Assembly: GCA_009694515.1 (NCBI GenBank)
Contig: SHUV01000001.1
Coordinates: 1 to 64,000 of the forward strand
Origin: Candidatus Planktophila sp.
Lineage (GTDB): Bacteria > Actinomycetota > Actinomycetes > Nanopelagicales > Nanopelagicaceae
Length of the DNA: 64,000 nucleotides
Direction of reading: 5' to 3'
Shown: piece after piece, positions 48,304 through 58,772 of the stretch
How the letters are laid out: each line of letters opens with the position of its first letter
Position numbering within the stretch: the first letter of the stretch is position 1
Program-made: the position numbers and the translations under genes
Notes under the pieces: generated by a model
What the model saw: only the letters and a program-made list of their open reading frames with translations
The model's database searches: none
What the model was told of the DNA's origin: nothing

Positions 48304-48962
48304 GAACGAGCGATAAAACAATCTCTAATTCTATCTTCAGCTGCAGTTGAAGCGACAAAAAGTAGTTCATCACCTGCGATAAAGAGATCACTCGGTGTAG
48401 GTGAGATTACCCGCCCATCTCGCACGATGGCAGCGAGTGATGCATCTTCCGGAAGCTCAACTTCTTCCATTGTTTTTCCGATACAGATTGAGGAATCTGG
48501 CAGAGTAATTTCAACGAGGTTTGCCTGGCCTTTTCTAAATGAAAACAGTCGCACAACATCTCCGACGCTGACAGCCTCTTCAACTAGAGCGGTAATGATT
48601 CGTGGAGTAGATACGGCAACATCAACTCCCCAAGATTGATCGAAGAGCCATTCATTCTTTGGGTGATTGATTCGAGCAACAACTCGAGGAACTCCGTACT
48701 CAGTCTTTCCTAAAAGTGATGCGACGAGATTGACCTTATCATCGCCGGTAGCGGCAACTAAGACCTGACAATTATTTAGTTGAGCGTTATCAAGAGATGC
48801 GATTTCACAAGCATCTGCCATCAACCACTCAGCATCAGGCACGGAATCAATCTTCAACGCTTTTGGATCGCGGTCAATCAGAAGGACTTGGTGGCCATTA
48901 TCAAGAAGTTCGCGCGCAATAGCTCGTCCTACATTTCCGGCACCTGCAATAGCAATTCTCAT
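48300..48962 (-). CDS. trkA: TrkA-type potassium uptake regulatory protein (second copy)
   Basis: A 220-residue RCK protein. N-terminal Rossmann 'MRIAIAGAGNVGRAIAREL' binds NAD(H) or nucleotides, and a C-terminal TrkA_C domain ends in 'DELLFVAS'. It lies 3 nt downstream of a paralogue, as in the ceoB-ceoC pair of mycobacteria. TrkA proteins gate Trk/Ktr potassium channels, but no channel subunit is encoded in this window. Confidence 0.92.
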   Translation of the reverse strand: MRIAIAGAGNVGRAIARELLDNGHQVLLIDRDPKALKIDSVPDAEWLMADACEIASLDNAQLNNCQVLVAATGDDKVNLVASLLGKTEYGVPRVVARINHPKNEWLFDQSWGVDVAVSTPRIITALVEEAVSVGDVVRLFSFRKGQANLVEITLPDSSICIGKTMEEVELPEDASLAAIVRDGRVISPTPSDLFIAGDELLFVASTAAEDRIRDCFIARS

Positions 48963-48965
48963 TAC

Positions 48966-49625
48966 TTATGCACCTGGGCCTTTCGATAGCACTGCTTCAG
49001 CAATCGCCAATTTTTCATCGATAATAGTCATGTGCACTAAGTCCCCATCTTGTAAGACGGTGTGCTCTTCGGGGATTAGCGCTCCACCCAAGCGAGTTAG
49101 AAAAGCCACGCGTGACTCAGTCGCTCTTTCAAGTTCAGATATCGGACGGCCATACCAATTCAGATGTGGGTGCACTTCCAGGAGTTGAACTGTGCCTGTG
49201 GCATCTCGCCACTCTGAACGCGCCCCACCCGGCAAGATTCGACGCAAAATTTGATCGCTCGCCCAACTCACTGTTGCAACAGTCGGGATACCTAACCGCT
49301 GATAAATTTCTGCTCGCCCTGGGTCATAAATACGGGCCACCACATTGGTTACGCCATAATTCTCGCGAGCAACGCGCGCAGCTAAAATATTAGAGTTATC
49401 ACCATTACTCACGGCAGCAAATGCATCAGCACCATCGATTCCTGCTTCAAGTAAAGTGTCTCGATCGAAGCCAACTCCGAGAATGGTGCGACCCTTGAAA
49501 TCAGCTCCAAGACGACGGAAAGCATCTTTTGATTGATCAATAATTGCTACTGAGTGTCCGGCTGCTTCCAGGGCGGTCGCCAAAGATGAACCGACTCGTC
49601 CGCAACCCATGATGACTACGTGCAC
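48966..49625 (-). CDS. trkA: TrkA-type potassium uptake regulatory protein (first copy)
   Basis: A 219-residue RCK protein: 'MHVVIMGCGRVGSSLATALEAAGH' is the nucleotide-binding Rossmann motif, with a TrkA_C domain at the end. It is transcribed with the next copy. The two probably form a heteromeric ring on a Trk channel encoded elsewhere. The start is GTG, preceded by a leaderless promoter box, and the gene is divergent from the TRAM methyltransferase. Confidence 0.92.
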   Translation of the reverse strand: MHVVIMGCGRVGSSLATALEAAGHSVAIIDQSKDAFRRLGADFKGRTILGVGFDRDTLLEAGIDGADAFAAVSNGDNSNILAARVARENYGVTNVVARIYDPGRAEIYQRLGIPTVATVSWASDQILRRILPGGARSEWRDATGTVQLLEVHPHLNWYGRPISELERATESRVAFLTRLGGALIPEEHTVLQDGDLVHMTIIDEKLAIAEAVLSKGPGA

Positions 49626-49631
49626 GGGAAT

Positions 49632-49637
49632 AACTTA
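49632..49637 (-). promoter_or_regulatory. Leaderless -10 box of the first trkA gene
   Basis: TAAGTT on the minus strand, 6 nt before the GTG at 49625. Confidence 0.5.
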
Positions 49638-49663
49638 CTACTCTTGCGCATATTTATCTCGAC

Positions 49664-49669
49664 TACGCT
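49664..49669 (+). promoter_or_regulatory. Leaderless -10 box of the TRAM methyltransferase gene
   Basis: TACGCT, then 7 nt, then the ATG at 49677. This supports the shorter protein start. It lies only 26 bp from the divergent trkA box, so the two promoters overlap. Confidence 0.5.
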
Positions 49670-49676
49670 TAGCCTT

Positions 49677-50891
49677 ATGTCATCACCCAAGAAAGCGTCC
49701 ATCGAGGTGGGGGCACGAATAAGGGTTGAGATTGAAAAAGTGGCCCATGGCGGCCACTTCATCGCACGCCATGAGGGCGCGGTGATCTTTGTTCGCCACG
49801 CGATTCCAGGTGAATCTGTTGAGATAGAAGTAACGAGTGTGGGTGCAAGCTTTAATCGAGCTGACGTTGTGGAAGTAAAGACACCATCGGAGGACCGCGT
49901 ATCAGCGCCCTGTAGATATGCGCATAGGCTTGGTTGCGGTGGCTGCGATTTCCAACACATAACACCGGCGCGCCAGCGAGAGCTTAAGAGTGAAGTAATC
50001 TCAGAACAATTTTCTAGGATTGCAAAGATGCAGATAACAATTGAAGTAGAAGAAGTAAGTGCACCTCTGGGATGGCGTACCCGGTGTTCAGCTCACTCAA
50101 CTAAGAGCGGCGCCCTAGGTTTCTATCAAGCACGCAGCCATAAAGTAACCCCAGTTGATGATTGCAGAATTCTCGCTCCAGAAATGAAGTTTGCAGAACT
50201 TGCCCAACGAGGAGTCAAAGGCGATCAACGGCTAGAGATTTCCATATCTAACACTGGCGAGCGCACAATCGCTACCGCAAATTCTCGTGACGAGTCACCG
50301 ATGCGACTTTCTGATGGCCCTGATGTATCCCACTATCGCGTGGGAGAGAAAATCTTTAATGTGAGTCAAAAATCTTTTTGGCAGAGCCATAAGGATGCAC
50401 CTCGCGTGCTGAGCGAAGTCGTTATCGAACTCTCTGATCTTAAACCAGGCGATCACGTTCTAGATCTCTATGGGGGAGTCGGATTATTTGCGGCAGCCAT
50501 TTTGCCGATCATTGGAGAAGCAGGCACTGTCGACATCGTCGAAGGAAGCAAATCCGCCACTGCCGATGCCAGTAGTAATTTCGCCGGCAACAGCAATGTC
50601 ACTGTGATTACTGCCGATGTGGCCAAGGCCATAACTCGATTTACCCAGGCAGATGTCATTGTTTTAGATCCACCGCGAGAGGGCGCCGGAAAAGAAGTGA
50701 TGCAGAATTGTGCACGGATTGCTCCGCGCGCGATTGTCTATGTGGCGTGTGACCCAGCGGCGCTGGCCCGGGATAGCGCATATTTGCGTGAGTTCGGATA
50801 CACGCTAGAAAAAATACGCGCCTTCGACCTATTTCCTATGACACATCACATCGAATGTGTTGCACGATTTGTTGCCGATAAGGTATCTTGA
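49677..50891 (+). CDS. TRAM-domain class I SAM-dependent RNA methyltransferase (TrmA/RlmD type)
   Basis: RNA uracil-5-methyltransferase family, 404 residues. It has an N-terminal TRAM domain ('VGARIRVEIEKVAHGGHFIARHEG'), an Fe-S cysteine cluster ('CRYAHRLGCGGCDFQHI'), the SAM motif 'LDLYGGVGLFAA', the catalytic 'LDPPREGAG' and 'YVACDPAALARD'. I start at the ATG at 49677. An upstream in-frame start at 49620 would overlap the trkA gene. Whether it modifies tRNA (U54) or 23S rRNA cannot be told. Confidence 0.9.
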   Translation: MSSPKKASIEVGARIRVEIEKVAHGGHFIARHEGAVIFVRHAIPGESVEIEVTSVGASFNRADVVEVKTPSEDRVSAPCRYAHRLGCGGCDFQHITPARQRELKSEVISEQFSRIAKMQITIEVEEVSAPLGWRTRCSAHSTKSGALGFYQARSHKVTPVDDCRILAPEMKFAELAQRGVKGDQRLEISISNTGERTIATANSRDESPMRLSDGPDVSHYRVGEKIFNVSQKSFWQSHKDAPRVLSEVVIELSDLKPGDHVLDLYGGVGLFAAAILPIIGEAGTVDIVEGSKSATADASSNFAGNSNVTVITADVAKAITRFTQADVIVLDPPREGAGKEVMQNCARIAPRAIVYVACDPAALARDSAYLREFGYTLEKIRAFDLFPMTHHIECVARFVADKVS

Positions 50892-50921
50892 TATCAAGAT
50901 AAATTCACTGAAGGAAGTTGC

Positions 50922-53582
50922 ATGATGAGTAAGAATTCATTGGGGACCAAGCGGAATCTCACTGTCGGTGGTAAAGATTTTGAAATCTTTGATATTTCAG
51001 CTGTTGCAGGTAGCGAAAACCTACCCTTCTCCCTCAAAGTACTTCTGGAGAATTTACTGCGCACTGAAGATGGCGCAAATATCACTGTCGATCACATCAA
51101 GGCTCTTGCCCAGTGGAATCCATCGGTCGAGCCAGATACTGAAATTCAATTCACTCCCGCTCGCGTTATCCTGCAGGATTTCACAGGCGTTCCGTGTGTC
51201 GTAGACCTGGCCACTATGCGCGAAGCGATTGTCGATCTTGGGGGAGACCCAAGCAAAGTAAACCCACTTGCTCCGGCCGAACTAGTAATTGATCACTCTG
51301 TCATTGCCGATGTCTTTGGCACAAAGGATTCTTTTGAGAAGAACACAGATATTGAATATGAACGCAACCGTGAGCGCTACCGATTCTTGCGTTGGGGTCA
51401 GGGCGCCTTTGATGAATTCAAAGTAGTTCCACCCGGAACAGGCATTGTCCACCAAGTTAATATCGAATACCTAGCACGCGTTGTCATGACCCGGACTACC
51501 GATGGCGTACTTCGTGCATATCCAGACACTGTTGTTGGCACTGATTCACACACGACGATGGTGAACGGACTCGGAGTTCTTGGTTGGGGCGTTGGCGGTA
51601 TTGAGGCAGAAGCCGCCCTTCTTGGTCAGCCAGTTTCAATGTTGATTCCACGTGTCGTCGGTTTCAAGCTCTCGGGCCAGCTTTCGGTGGGAACAACAGC
51701 TACAGATTTGGCGCTGACTATTACTGAAATGCTTCGTAAGCACGGAGTAGTAGGAAAGTTTGTCGAGTTCTACGGACCCGGTGTGGTCTCAGTACCGATG
51801 GCAAATCGCGCAACCATTGGAAATATGTCGCCCGAGTACGGATCAACTTGTGCCATCTTCCCAATCGATGAAGAGACACTTCGCTACCTGCGACTTACCG
51901 GACGAAGTGATGAACAAGTTGCGCTCGTTGAGCAGTACACAAAAGCACAAGGCATGTGGCATGACCCAGCTAAGGCACCACGTTTTTCAGAACATATCGA
52001 GCTCGATCTCGCAACCGTAGTCTCATCAATTGCTGGCCCAAAGCGCCCGCAAGACCGGATATCTCTGACTGAATCAAAGAGTGCCTTTGAAGAAATTCTT
52101 CCTACTTATTTCACCGATAAGACTGGAAAAGATGCGTATCCAGTGCATGTGGGAGCTAACGCCACAACAATTAAGAATGGTGACGTAGTTATTGCATCGA
52201 TTACTTCGTGCACAAATACATCTAATCCATCCGTGATGATTGGCGCCGCGCTTCTTGCCAAGAAGGCAGTTGAAAAGGGGCTGACATCTAAACCTTGGGT
52301 AAAGACCACCCTGGCCCCTGGCTCAAAAGTAGTCACTGATTACTACGATCGTTCCGGACTTACCAAGTACATGGAAGCGCTCGGATTTAACCTTGTTGGC
52401 TACGGGTGCGTTACCTGTATTGGAAACTCTGGGCCGCTGCCTATTGAAATTAGTAAGGCAGTCAATGAGAACGACCTTGCTGTGTCAGCTGTGTTATCAG
52501 GGAATCGAAATTTTGAAGGGCGCATTAGCCCAGATGTAAAGATGAATTACCTAGCTTCACCACCTTTGGTAGTTGCGTACGCGCTAGCTGGAACGATGAA
52601 TCACGATTTTGAAAGAGATTCTCTGGGTACCGATAAAGAGGGTAAACCAGTGCTTTTGAAAGATATTTGGCCAACAGAGGCAGAGATTCAATCAGTCATT
52701 GATTCATCAATCTCCTCTGATATGTTTAAGAAAGATTACGCCTCTGTCTTTGAAGGCGATCACCGTTGGAAGTCACTTGATACGCCAACTGGAAAGACAT
52801 TTGAGTGGGATCCAAAATCTACCTATATCCGTAAACCGCCATATTTCGAGGGTATGCCAGCGCAGCCAAAACCGGTAACAGATATTGCCGGCGCACGCGT
52901 CCTTGCAATTTTGGGCGACTCTGTGACAACTGATCACATCTCACCGGCTGGAAATATCAAGGCCGATTCACCTGCCGGTAAATATTTGGAAGGCAATGGC
53001 GTTGATCGTAAAGATTTCAATTCTTACGGATCACGTCGTGGAAATCATGAAGTGATGATTCGTGGAACTTTTGCAAATATTCGTTTAAAAAACACTCTTC
53101 TTGATGGTGTTGAAGGCGGATTCACCCGTAACTTCTTAGCAGATGGCACACAATCAACTATTTATGATGCATCTGTTGCTTACCAGGCAGCGGGAGTGCC
53201 GCTAGTAATTCTTGCTGGCAAAGAGTATGGATCTGGTTCTTCCCGTGACTGGGCGGCCAAGGGAACAGCGCTCTTAGGTGTACGAGCGGTGATTGCTGAA
53301 AGCTTCGAAAGAATTCATCGTTCGAACTTAATTGGCATGGGTGTTCTACCTCTGCAATTTGTTAATGGCCAAAGTGCAAAATCACTCGGAATCAAAGGTG
53401 ATGAAGTCTTTGCAATCACAGGAGTGATGGCACTGAACGACGGCAGCGTTCCTAAGGAAGTCACCGTCACCGCGGGGGGCATCACTTTCACCGCAAAGGT
53501 GAGAATCGATACACCTGGTGAGGCAGATTATTATCGCCACGGCGGCATCATGCAGTATGTGCTGCGCCAACTGCGCGGCTAA
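50922..53582 (+). CDS. acnA: Aconitate hydratase A
   Basis: TCA-cycle aconitase of 886 residues, with a 4Fe-4S cluster. Cluster cysteines lie in '[14 protein letters not shown]' and '[13 protein letters not shown]'. Other segments are '[27 protein letters not shown]', '[13 protein letters not shown]' and '[16 protein letters not shown]'. GAAGGAAG precedes the ATG pair. It shares a fold with leuCD of this window. Its stop is 14 nt from dxs. Confidence 0.97.
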   Translation: MMSKNSLGTKRNLTVGGKDFEIFDISAVAGSENLPFSLKVLLENLLRTEDGANITVDHIKALAQWNPSVEPDTEIQFTPARVILQDFTGVPCVVDLATMREAIVDLGGDPSKVNPLAPAELVIDHSVIADVFGTKDSFEKNTDIEYERNRERYRFLRWGQGAFDEFKVVPPGTGIVHQVNIEYLARVVMTRTTDGVLRAYPDTVVGTDSHTTMVNGLGVLGWGVGGIEAEAALLGQPVSMLIPRVVGFKLSGQLSVGTTATDLALTITEMLRKHGVVGKFVEFYGPGVVSVPMANRATIGNMSPEYGSTCAIFPIDEETLRYLRLTGRSDEQVALVEQYTKAQGMWHDPAKAPRFSEHIELDLATVVSSIAGPKRPQDRISLTESKSAFEEILPTYFTDKTGKDAYPVHVGANATTIKNGDVVIASITSCTNTSNPSVMIGAALLAKKAVEKGLTSKPWVKTTLAPGSKVVTDYYDRSGLTKYMEALGFNLVGYGCVTCIGNSGPLPIEISKAVNENDLAVSAVLSGNRNFEGRISPDVKMNYLASPPLVVAYALAGTMNHDFERDSLGTDKEGKPVLLKDIWPTEAEIQSVIDSSISSDMFKKDYASVFEGDHRWKSLDTPTGKTFEWDPKSTYIRKPPYFEGMPAQPKPVTDIAGARVLAILGDSVTTDHISPAGNIKADSPAGKYLEGNGVDRKDFNSYGSRRGNHEVMIRGTFANIRLKNTLLDGVEGGFTRNFLADGTQSTIYDASVAYQAAGVPLVILAGKEYGSGSSRDWAAKGTALLGVRAVIAESFERIHRSNLIGMGVLPLQFVNGQSAKSLGIKGDEVFAITGVMALNDGSVPKEVTVTAGGITFTAKVRIDTPGEADYYRHGGIMQYVLRQLRG

Positions 53583-53584
53583 TC

Positions 53585-53590
53585 TAGACT
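53585..53590 (+). promoter_or_regulatory. Leaderless -10 box of dxs
   Basis: TAGACT, then 6 nt, then the dxs ATG, immediately after the acnA stop. Confidence 0.55.
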
Positions 53591-53596
53591 GAGCGG

Positions 53597-55513
53597 ATGC
53601 TGGAATCGATTAAGAGCCCTGCCGATCTTCAGGGGCTCTCTTATGAGCAACTCACTGAGCTCAGCGCTGAGATTCGCCAATTTCTCATCACCAAGGTTTC
53701 AAAGACCGGCGGTCACCTTGGACCCAATCTCGGAGTTGTTGAACTCACGATTGCAATTCACCGAACATTTGATTCACCGAAAGATGTAGTTCTCTTTGAT
53801 ACCGGTCATCAATCCTACGTTCATAAGATTCTTACCGGTCGCGCTGATAAATTCGATGGACTGCGCCAACGTGGAGGAATAGCCGGATATCCCAACCGTG
53901 CAGAGAGTGAACATGATGTCATTGAAAATTCACATGCGTCAACGGCACTCTCGTGGGGCGATGGAATTTCTCGTGGATTTGCCATCACCAACCAACACGA
54001 TCGCAGCGTTGTAGTAGTTGTTGGAGACGGGGCACTCACTGGTGGAATGTCATGGGAAGCGCTCAACAACATTGCAGCATCAAATGAACGCAATCTGGTC
54101 ATTATTGTTAATGACAACGAACGTTCATATTCACCGACTATCGGCGGATTAGCAACATATCTGGCAACTCTTCGAGTCACTCGTGGCTATGAGAAGTTCC
54201 TAGATTGGGGTAAAGAGGTACTTACCAATACACCTGTTGTTGGAAATCCAATTTATGAAACCCTTCACGGAATGAAGAAGGGAATTAAAGACATCATTGC
54301 ACCGCAAGGTATGTTTGAAGACCTTGGACTTAAATATGTTGGCCCTATTGATGGACATGATTTAGTTGCTATGGAGCGGGCACTCTTGCAGGCGAAAGAG
54401 TTTGGTCAACCAGTATTGGTTCATGTGATTACCGAAAAAGGCAAAGGACATGAACCTGCCGTTGCAGATCAGGCCGAGAAGTTCCATGCCGTAGGCGTGC
54501 TCGATCCGGAGTCCGGAATGCCTCTGGGTAAGTCATCCACAAGCTGGACCAATGTTTTCGCGGAAGAGATGCTCACAATCGGTGAAGAGCGCGCAGATAT
54601 TGTTGCGCTCACAGCAGCGATGCTCGGTCCAACCGGCCTTGATAAATTCCAAGAGAAGTTTCCGATGCGCACCATCGATGTGGGAATAGCTGAACAACAT
54701 GCCGTCACAAGTGCGGCCGGGCTGGCATTTACCGGTCTTCACCCTGTCATTGCCGTTTACTCAACATTTCTCAATCGCGCATTTGATCAACTCTTACTCG
54801 ATGTCGCCCTACATAAGGCCGGAGTCACATTTGTACTCGATCGTGCAGGAGTGACCGGTGACGATGGACCTTCCCATCACGGCATTTGGGATTTAGCAGT
54901 TACCGGAATTATTCCAACAATGCGAGTTGCCGCCCCACGCGATGCCGCTCGTTTACGGGAAACCTTACGTGAAGCAATCGATGTCAGTGATGCACCCACA
55001 GCGATTCGTTTTCCGAAAGGGGCGGTCACCAAAGACATCCCAGCCTTCGAACGTCGCGATGGCGTTGATGTGCTCTACCGTGGAGAAAGTGCCGATGTAC
55101 TACTTGTCAGTATCGGTGCCATGGCAGCAATTGCCGTAGAAGCTGCCTCACAGGCATACCGTGAAGGTGTGGGTGTCACAGTTATTGATCCGCGTTGGGT
55201 CAAGCCAATTCCAGAGTCACTTATTACTATGGCGCGTCGCTATAAGAGTGTTGTCGTCCTTGAAGATGGAATTAAGCATGCTGGAATCGCAAGTTCAATC
55301 TCTGAACAATTTCGTGAAGCAGGACTTAATACTGCAATTCACAGTATTGGCATTCCGCTGGAATTTATTGAGCACTCAAAGCGATCAGAGATTCTGGAAG
55401 ACCTTGGAATTAGCGCACAGAAGATTTCACGCGACATCGTCGCATGGAACTCTACTGTGGAAGAGATGCAATTCCCGGAGCATGAAAACGTTGACCGCAC
55501 ACAGAATCGCTAA
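53597..55513 (+). CDS. dxs: 1-deoxy-D-xylulose-5-phosphate synthase
   Basis: Thiamine-diphosphate enzyme that starts the MEP isoprenoid pathway from pyruvate and glyceraldehyde 3-phosphate. 'KTGGHLGPNLGVVELT', the ThDP-binding 'GDGALTGGMSWEALNNI', 'GPIDGHD', 'DVGIAEQHAVTSAAGLAF' and 'DRAGVTGDDGPSHHG' are all intact. The length is 638 residues. Its 3' end overlaps the convergent fadB gene by 62 bp. Confidence 0.97.
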   Translation: MLESIKSPADLQGLSYEQLTELSAEIRQFLITKVSKTGGHLGPNLGVVELTIAIHRTFDSPKDVVLFDTGHQSYVHKILTGRADKFDGLRQRGGIAGYPNRAESEHDVIENSHASTALSWGDGISRGFAITNQHDRSVVVVVGDGALTGGMSWEALNNIAASNERNLVIIVNDNERSYSPTIGGLATYLATLRVTRGYEKFLDWGKEVLTNTPVVGNPIYETLHGMKKGIKDIIAPQGMFEDLGLKYVGPIDGHDLVAMERALLQAKEFGQPVLVHVITEKGKGHEPAVADQAEKFHAVGVLDPESGMPLGKSSTSWTNVFAEEMLTIGEERADIVALTAAMLGPTGLDKFQEKFPMRTIDVGIAEQHAVTSAAGLAFTGLHPVIAVYSTFLNRAFDQLLLDVALHKAGVTFVLDRAGVTGDDGPSHHGIWDLAVTGIIPTMRVAAPRDAARLRETLREAIDVSDAPTAIRFPKGAVTKDIPAFERRDGVDVLYRGESADVLLVSIGAMAAIAVEAASQAYREGVGVTVIDPRWVKPIPESLITMARRYKSVVVLEDGIKHAGIASSISEQFREAGLNTAIHSIGIPLEFIEHSKRSEILEDLGISAQKISRDIVAWNSTVEEMQFPEHENVDRTQNR

Positions 55514-57563
55514 TTCCTTCGCGATCTAAGTACGGCAAAATTCCACCTAAGTGCATCGGCCATCCGGCTCCCATCAACATGCAGAGATCAATCTCTGCCG
55601 GGCTAGAAACTACGCCCTCATCAAGCATCATCCGCGCCTCTTCCGCTAACGCTTTGAGTGCACGCAGTCGAACTTGTTCAGCTGTTGATGGCGCATCGCC
55701 TTTGTGAATGAGCGCTAGGGCTGCTGGGTTAGCACTGAATGTTCCATCGTCGTTTTTGAGGTAGAAAGTCTTGACGCCTTCTTTCACCATCGCCTGCATT
55801 GTGGGGGAGATGCGATATCTCGGACCTAGGTTTGCATGCAGTGTTTCGGCAACGTGCACAGCAACTCCCGGACCAACAAGACCTAACAATTCAAAGGGCG
55901 ACATAGGAAAACCAATGCTGCGCATCGCGTTATCGGCTACCTGTGGATCAGTTCCCTCATCAACAGCGTCAGTGATTTCTCCCATGAAGCGTGTGAGTAA
56001 ACGATTGACAACAAAGCCCGGAGCATCTTTGCAAATAATCATTGTCTTTTTTAACTCTTTACCAATACTGACGGCAGTTGCAGTAGTTGCATCATCGGTA
56101 TGAGATGTGCGAGCGATTTCAAGAAGAGGCATCACTGCAACCGGATTAAAGAAGTGAAAACCAACTACTCGTTCTGGCTGATCCAGCCCTTCACTCATGG
56201 CCTGAACTGAAAGCGATGAGGTATTTGTGGCCAGCACACATTCTGGCCCGATGATTTTCTCCAACTTCTTAAAAAGCTCTTGCTTGAGCGTTAGCTCTTC
56301 AAAGATTGCCTCTATGACGAAGTCACAACCTGCAAAGACGTTTTGATCGGCAGAGCCGCTAATCAGCAAGGCAAGGCGGGCGGCAGATTCTGCGCTCATG
56401 CGCTTTTTTTCTACCAACTTAGTTAATTCAGCCTTTACCCACGTCACACCTTTATCAGCGCGCGCTTGGTCAATATCGGTCATGACAACCGGACATTTAA
56501 GGTTGCGAAGAAGCAGCAACGCTAGTTGGGAAGCCATCAGACCAGCACCGACAACACCTACTCGAGCAACCTTTCGCGCTACCGCTGGCTTTGGCGCCCC
56601 TTCCACTTTCTTTCGCTTCTTTTGAATGACGTTAAAAGCATAGAGAGAGGCGCGCAAGGGATCTGACATCGTCAAATCTGCCAGCACTTGATCTTCGGCA
56701 GCAAAACCAGCGCCACGGGAATTAGTTTTGGCTGCGGCGATAAGTTCTAGCGCCTTTGTAGGAGATGCCATTTCTGCGCCGCCAAATTTCTTAAGCGCGG
56801 TTGCGCGACCAGCAGTAAGGGCGGCATCCCAAGCCGGGTCTACTGAGAAATCTTTTCTTTCAATTTTTTGCGCTCCATTTAAAATGCGAGCTGCGAAGGA
56901 GACCGATTTTTCTAAGAAATCTGCCGGTTCAAATACTGCATCAACAACCCCAAGTGCCAGCGCATCCTTTGCTTTCATCATGGTGTTGTTATTGAGTGAA
57001 TTACCAATAATCACCTGCACCGCACGTTCTGGACCGATTAGCTTAGGAAGAATGGTCGCACCGCCCCAACCTGGAATGAGTCCGAGGAATACTTCTGGTA
57101 GCGCGGTAAAAGCGGTAGTGGCAAGTGTGCGGTAATTACAGTGGAGTGCTATTTCTAGTCCGCCACCAAGGGCCAAGCCATTTACAAAAGCGAAGGTGGG
57201 AATATCGATTTCATCCAAACGCCGAAAAACATCGTGGCCCAGCTTGCCAATGGCCACCGCTTGATCGCGGGTATTAAGAAATGCCAGGCCTGAGAGGTCA
57301 GCGCCAGCGGCAAAGATAAATGGCTTTCCGATAATTGCAATCGCAGCAGGTGTGCGGGCGGCGGCATCAGTGATTGCAGTATCTAACGCGATCAGTGATT
57401 GTGGTCCGAGGGTATTGGGGCGAGTGTGATCGAGTCCGTTATCGAGTGTGATTAAGGCAAGTGAACCCTTGTAGCCGAATGGTGTGAGGTCCACATCGCG
57501 CACTAGCGATTGGGTAATGACTTCTTCCGGTGCACCTTCAGGAAGGGTAATTGCGGTAGCCAT
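55452..57563 (-). CDS. fadB: Fatty acid oxidation protein: enoyl-CoA hydratase / 3-hydroxyacyl-CoA dehydrogenase
   Basis: Bifunctional beta-oxidation subunit of 703 residues. An N-terminal crotonase domain (to about 190) contains 'FVNGLALGGGLEIALHC'. The NAD-binding 'VGVVGAGLMASQLALLLL' follows near 340 and the 3HCDH C-terminal domains contain 'NTSSLSVQAMSEGLDQPERVVGFHFFNP'. The start is the ATG at 57563, overlapping the fadA stop as TAATG. The C-terminal 'VCGQRFHAPGIASLP' matches actinobacterial homologues, so the 62-bp overlap with dxs is real coding. Confidence 0.95.
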   Translation of the reverse strand: MATAITLPEGAPEEVITQSLVRDVDLTPFGYKGSLALITLDNGLDHTRPNTLGPQSLIALDTAITDAAARTPAAIAIIGKPFIFAAGADLSGLAFLNTRDQAVAIGKLGHDVFRRLDEIDIPTFAFVNGLALGGGLEIALHCNYRTLATTAFTALPEVFLGLIPGWGGATILPKLIGPERAVQVIIGNSLNNNTMMKAKDALALGVVDAVFEPADFLEKSVSFAARILNGAQKIERKDFSVDPAWDAALTAGRATALKKFGGAEMASPTKALELIAAAKTNSRGAGFAAEDQVLADLTMSDPLRASLYAFNVIQKKRKKVEGAPKPAVARKVARVGVVGAGLMASQLALLLLRNLKCPVVMTDIDQARADKGVTWVKAELTKLVEKKRMSAESAARLALLISGSADQNVFAGCDFVIEAIFEELTLKQELFKKLEKIIGPECVLATNTSSLSVQAMSEGLDQPERVVGFHFFNPVAVMPLLEIARTSHTDDATTATAVSIGKELKKTMIICKDAPGFVVNRLLTRFMGEITDAVDEGTDPQVADNAMRSIGFPMSPFELLGLVGPGVAVHVAETLHANLGPRYRISPTMQAMVKEGVKTFYLKNDDGTFSANPAALALIHKGDAPSTAEQVRLRALKALAEEARMMLDEGVVSSPAEIDLCMLMGAGWPMHLGGILPYLDREGISDSVCGQRFHAPGIASLPQ

Positions 57564-58762
57564 TACTTTGCCCCTCCTGTGTAATGTGGATTTTCCCAAA
57601 TTACAGTTCCACCCATTCCTAAGCCGATACACATCGTTGTAATGCCATAACGAACATCTGTCTTCTCTTCAAATGTGCGAGCTAAATTAAGCATCAGGCG
57701 CACACCAGATGAGGCAAGTGGATGACCAACAGCGATGGCGCCCCCATAAGGATTCACACGCGGATCATCATCTGCAATTCCAAAGTGATCTAGAAATGCC
57801 AGCACTTGCACGGCAAATGCTTCATTGACTTCAAAGGCTCCAATATCTTCAATGCGAAGTCCAGCTTTGGCCAGTGCTTTGATTGTTGCTGGAACCGGTC
57901 CATATCCCATTACTTCTGGCTCAACACCGGCGAAGGCAAAAGTGACAAGCCGGGCCTTAATAGAAAGTCCAAGTTCTTTTGCTTTAGCTTCACTTGCTAG
58001 CAGCGCTGCAGTGGCGCCATCGTTGAGTCCAGATGAGTTTCCGGCAGTGACGCGACCTGCTGGGCGGAAAGGAGTTTTCAGTCCAGCTAATCCTTCAATA
58101 GTTGTTGTGGGACGAGGTGATTCATCAACAGTTGCAATTCCCCAACCAGTCTCAGGATGTCGGGCTGCCGTTGGAATGAGATCTCGCTGAATCTTTCCAT
58201 CTGCATATGCCTTCGCTGTTTTCATCTGAGAATTAAAGGCGTAAGCATCTGCGCGCTCTTTTGTTAAATGTGGGAAGCGATCATGCAGGCGCTCTGCCGT
58301 TGCTCCCATGGCAAGGGCATCTTGTTCCACCAATTTCTCAGCTAGGTAACGCGGATTAGGATCCATCAACTCACCCATTGGATGATTTCCCATGTGTTCA
58401 ACACCGCCAGCGATTGCAATATCGATTGCGCCCATCGCAATAGCGCCGGCAACTGTTGTGGTTGCAGTCAGTGCACCGGCGCACCAGCGGTCGATGGAGT
58501 AGCCAGGAACAGTTTTAGGAAGGCCAGCAAGGAGGGAGGCGCTGCGACCAATATTCATTCCTTGATCACCAGTCTGGGTTGCTGCCGCGATGGCAACATC
58601 ATCGATGAGTTCGGGATTGAGCCCAGGGTTGCGCTCTAGCAGCCCGCGCATCGCTCGCACCATTAAGTCATCTGCGCGAGTGCCTGAATACATGCTGCCC
58701 GCTTTTCCAAATGGAGTGCGCACTGCATCAACGAGGACAACGCTATGGAGCTGGGATGTCAT
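57563..58762 (-). CDS. fadA: Acetyl-CoA C-acyltransferase (thiolase)
   Basis: 3-ketoacyl-CoA thiolase, 399 residues, the partner of fadB in fatty acid oxidation. The nucleophilic cysteine is in 'SIDRWCAGALTATTTVAGAI', followed by 'GGVEHMGNHPMG', 'NEAFAVQVLAFL', 'GGAIAVGHPLASSG' and the C-terminal catalytic cysteine segment 'MCIGLGMGGTVIWE'. AAAGGAAG lies just before the ATG, so this gene has a leader. Two operator-like repeats lie 11-47 bp upstream. Confidence 0.96.
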   Translation of the reverse strand: MTSQLHSVVLVDAVRTPFGKAGSMYSGTRADDLMVRAMRGLLERNPGLNPELIDDVAIAAATQTGDQGMNIGRSASLLAGLPKTVPGYSIDRWCAGALTATTTVAGAIAMGAIDIAIAGGVEHMGNHPMGELMDPNPRYLAEKLVEQDALAMGATAERLHDRFPHLTKERADAYAFNSQMKTAKAYADGKIQRDLIPTAARHPETGWGIATVDESPRPTTTIEGLAGLKTPFRPAGRVTAGNSSGLNDGATAALLASEAKAKELGLSIKARLVTFAFAGVEPEVMGYGPVPATIKALAKAGLRIEDIGAFEVNEAFAVQVLAFLDHFGIADDDPRVNPYGGAIAVGHPLASSGVRLMLNLARTFEEKTDVRYGITTMCIGLGMGGTVIWENPHYTGGAK

Positions 58763-58772
58763 AGAACTTCCT

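Noticed and set aside
50894-51085. Minus-strand reading frames inside acnA, smc, recG and others
   Set aside because: They are antisense shadows of well-supported genes and show no family features or promoter signals of their own.
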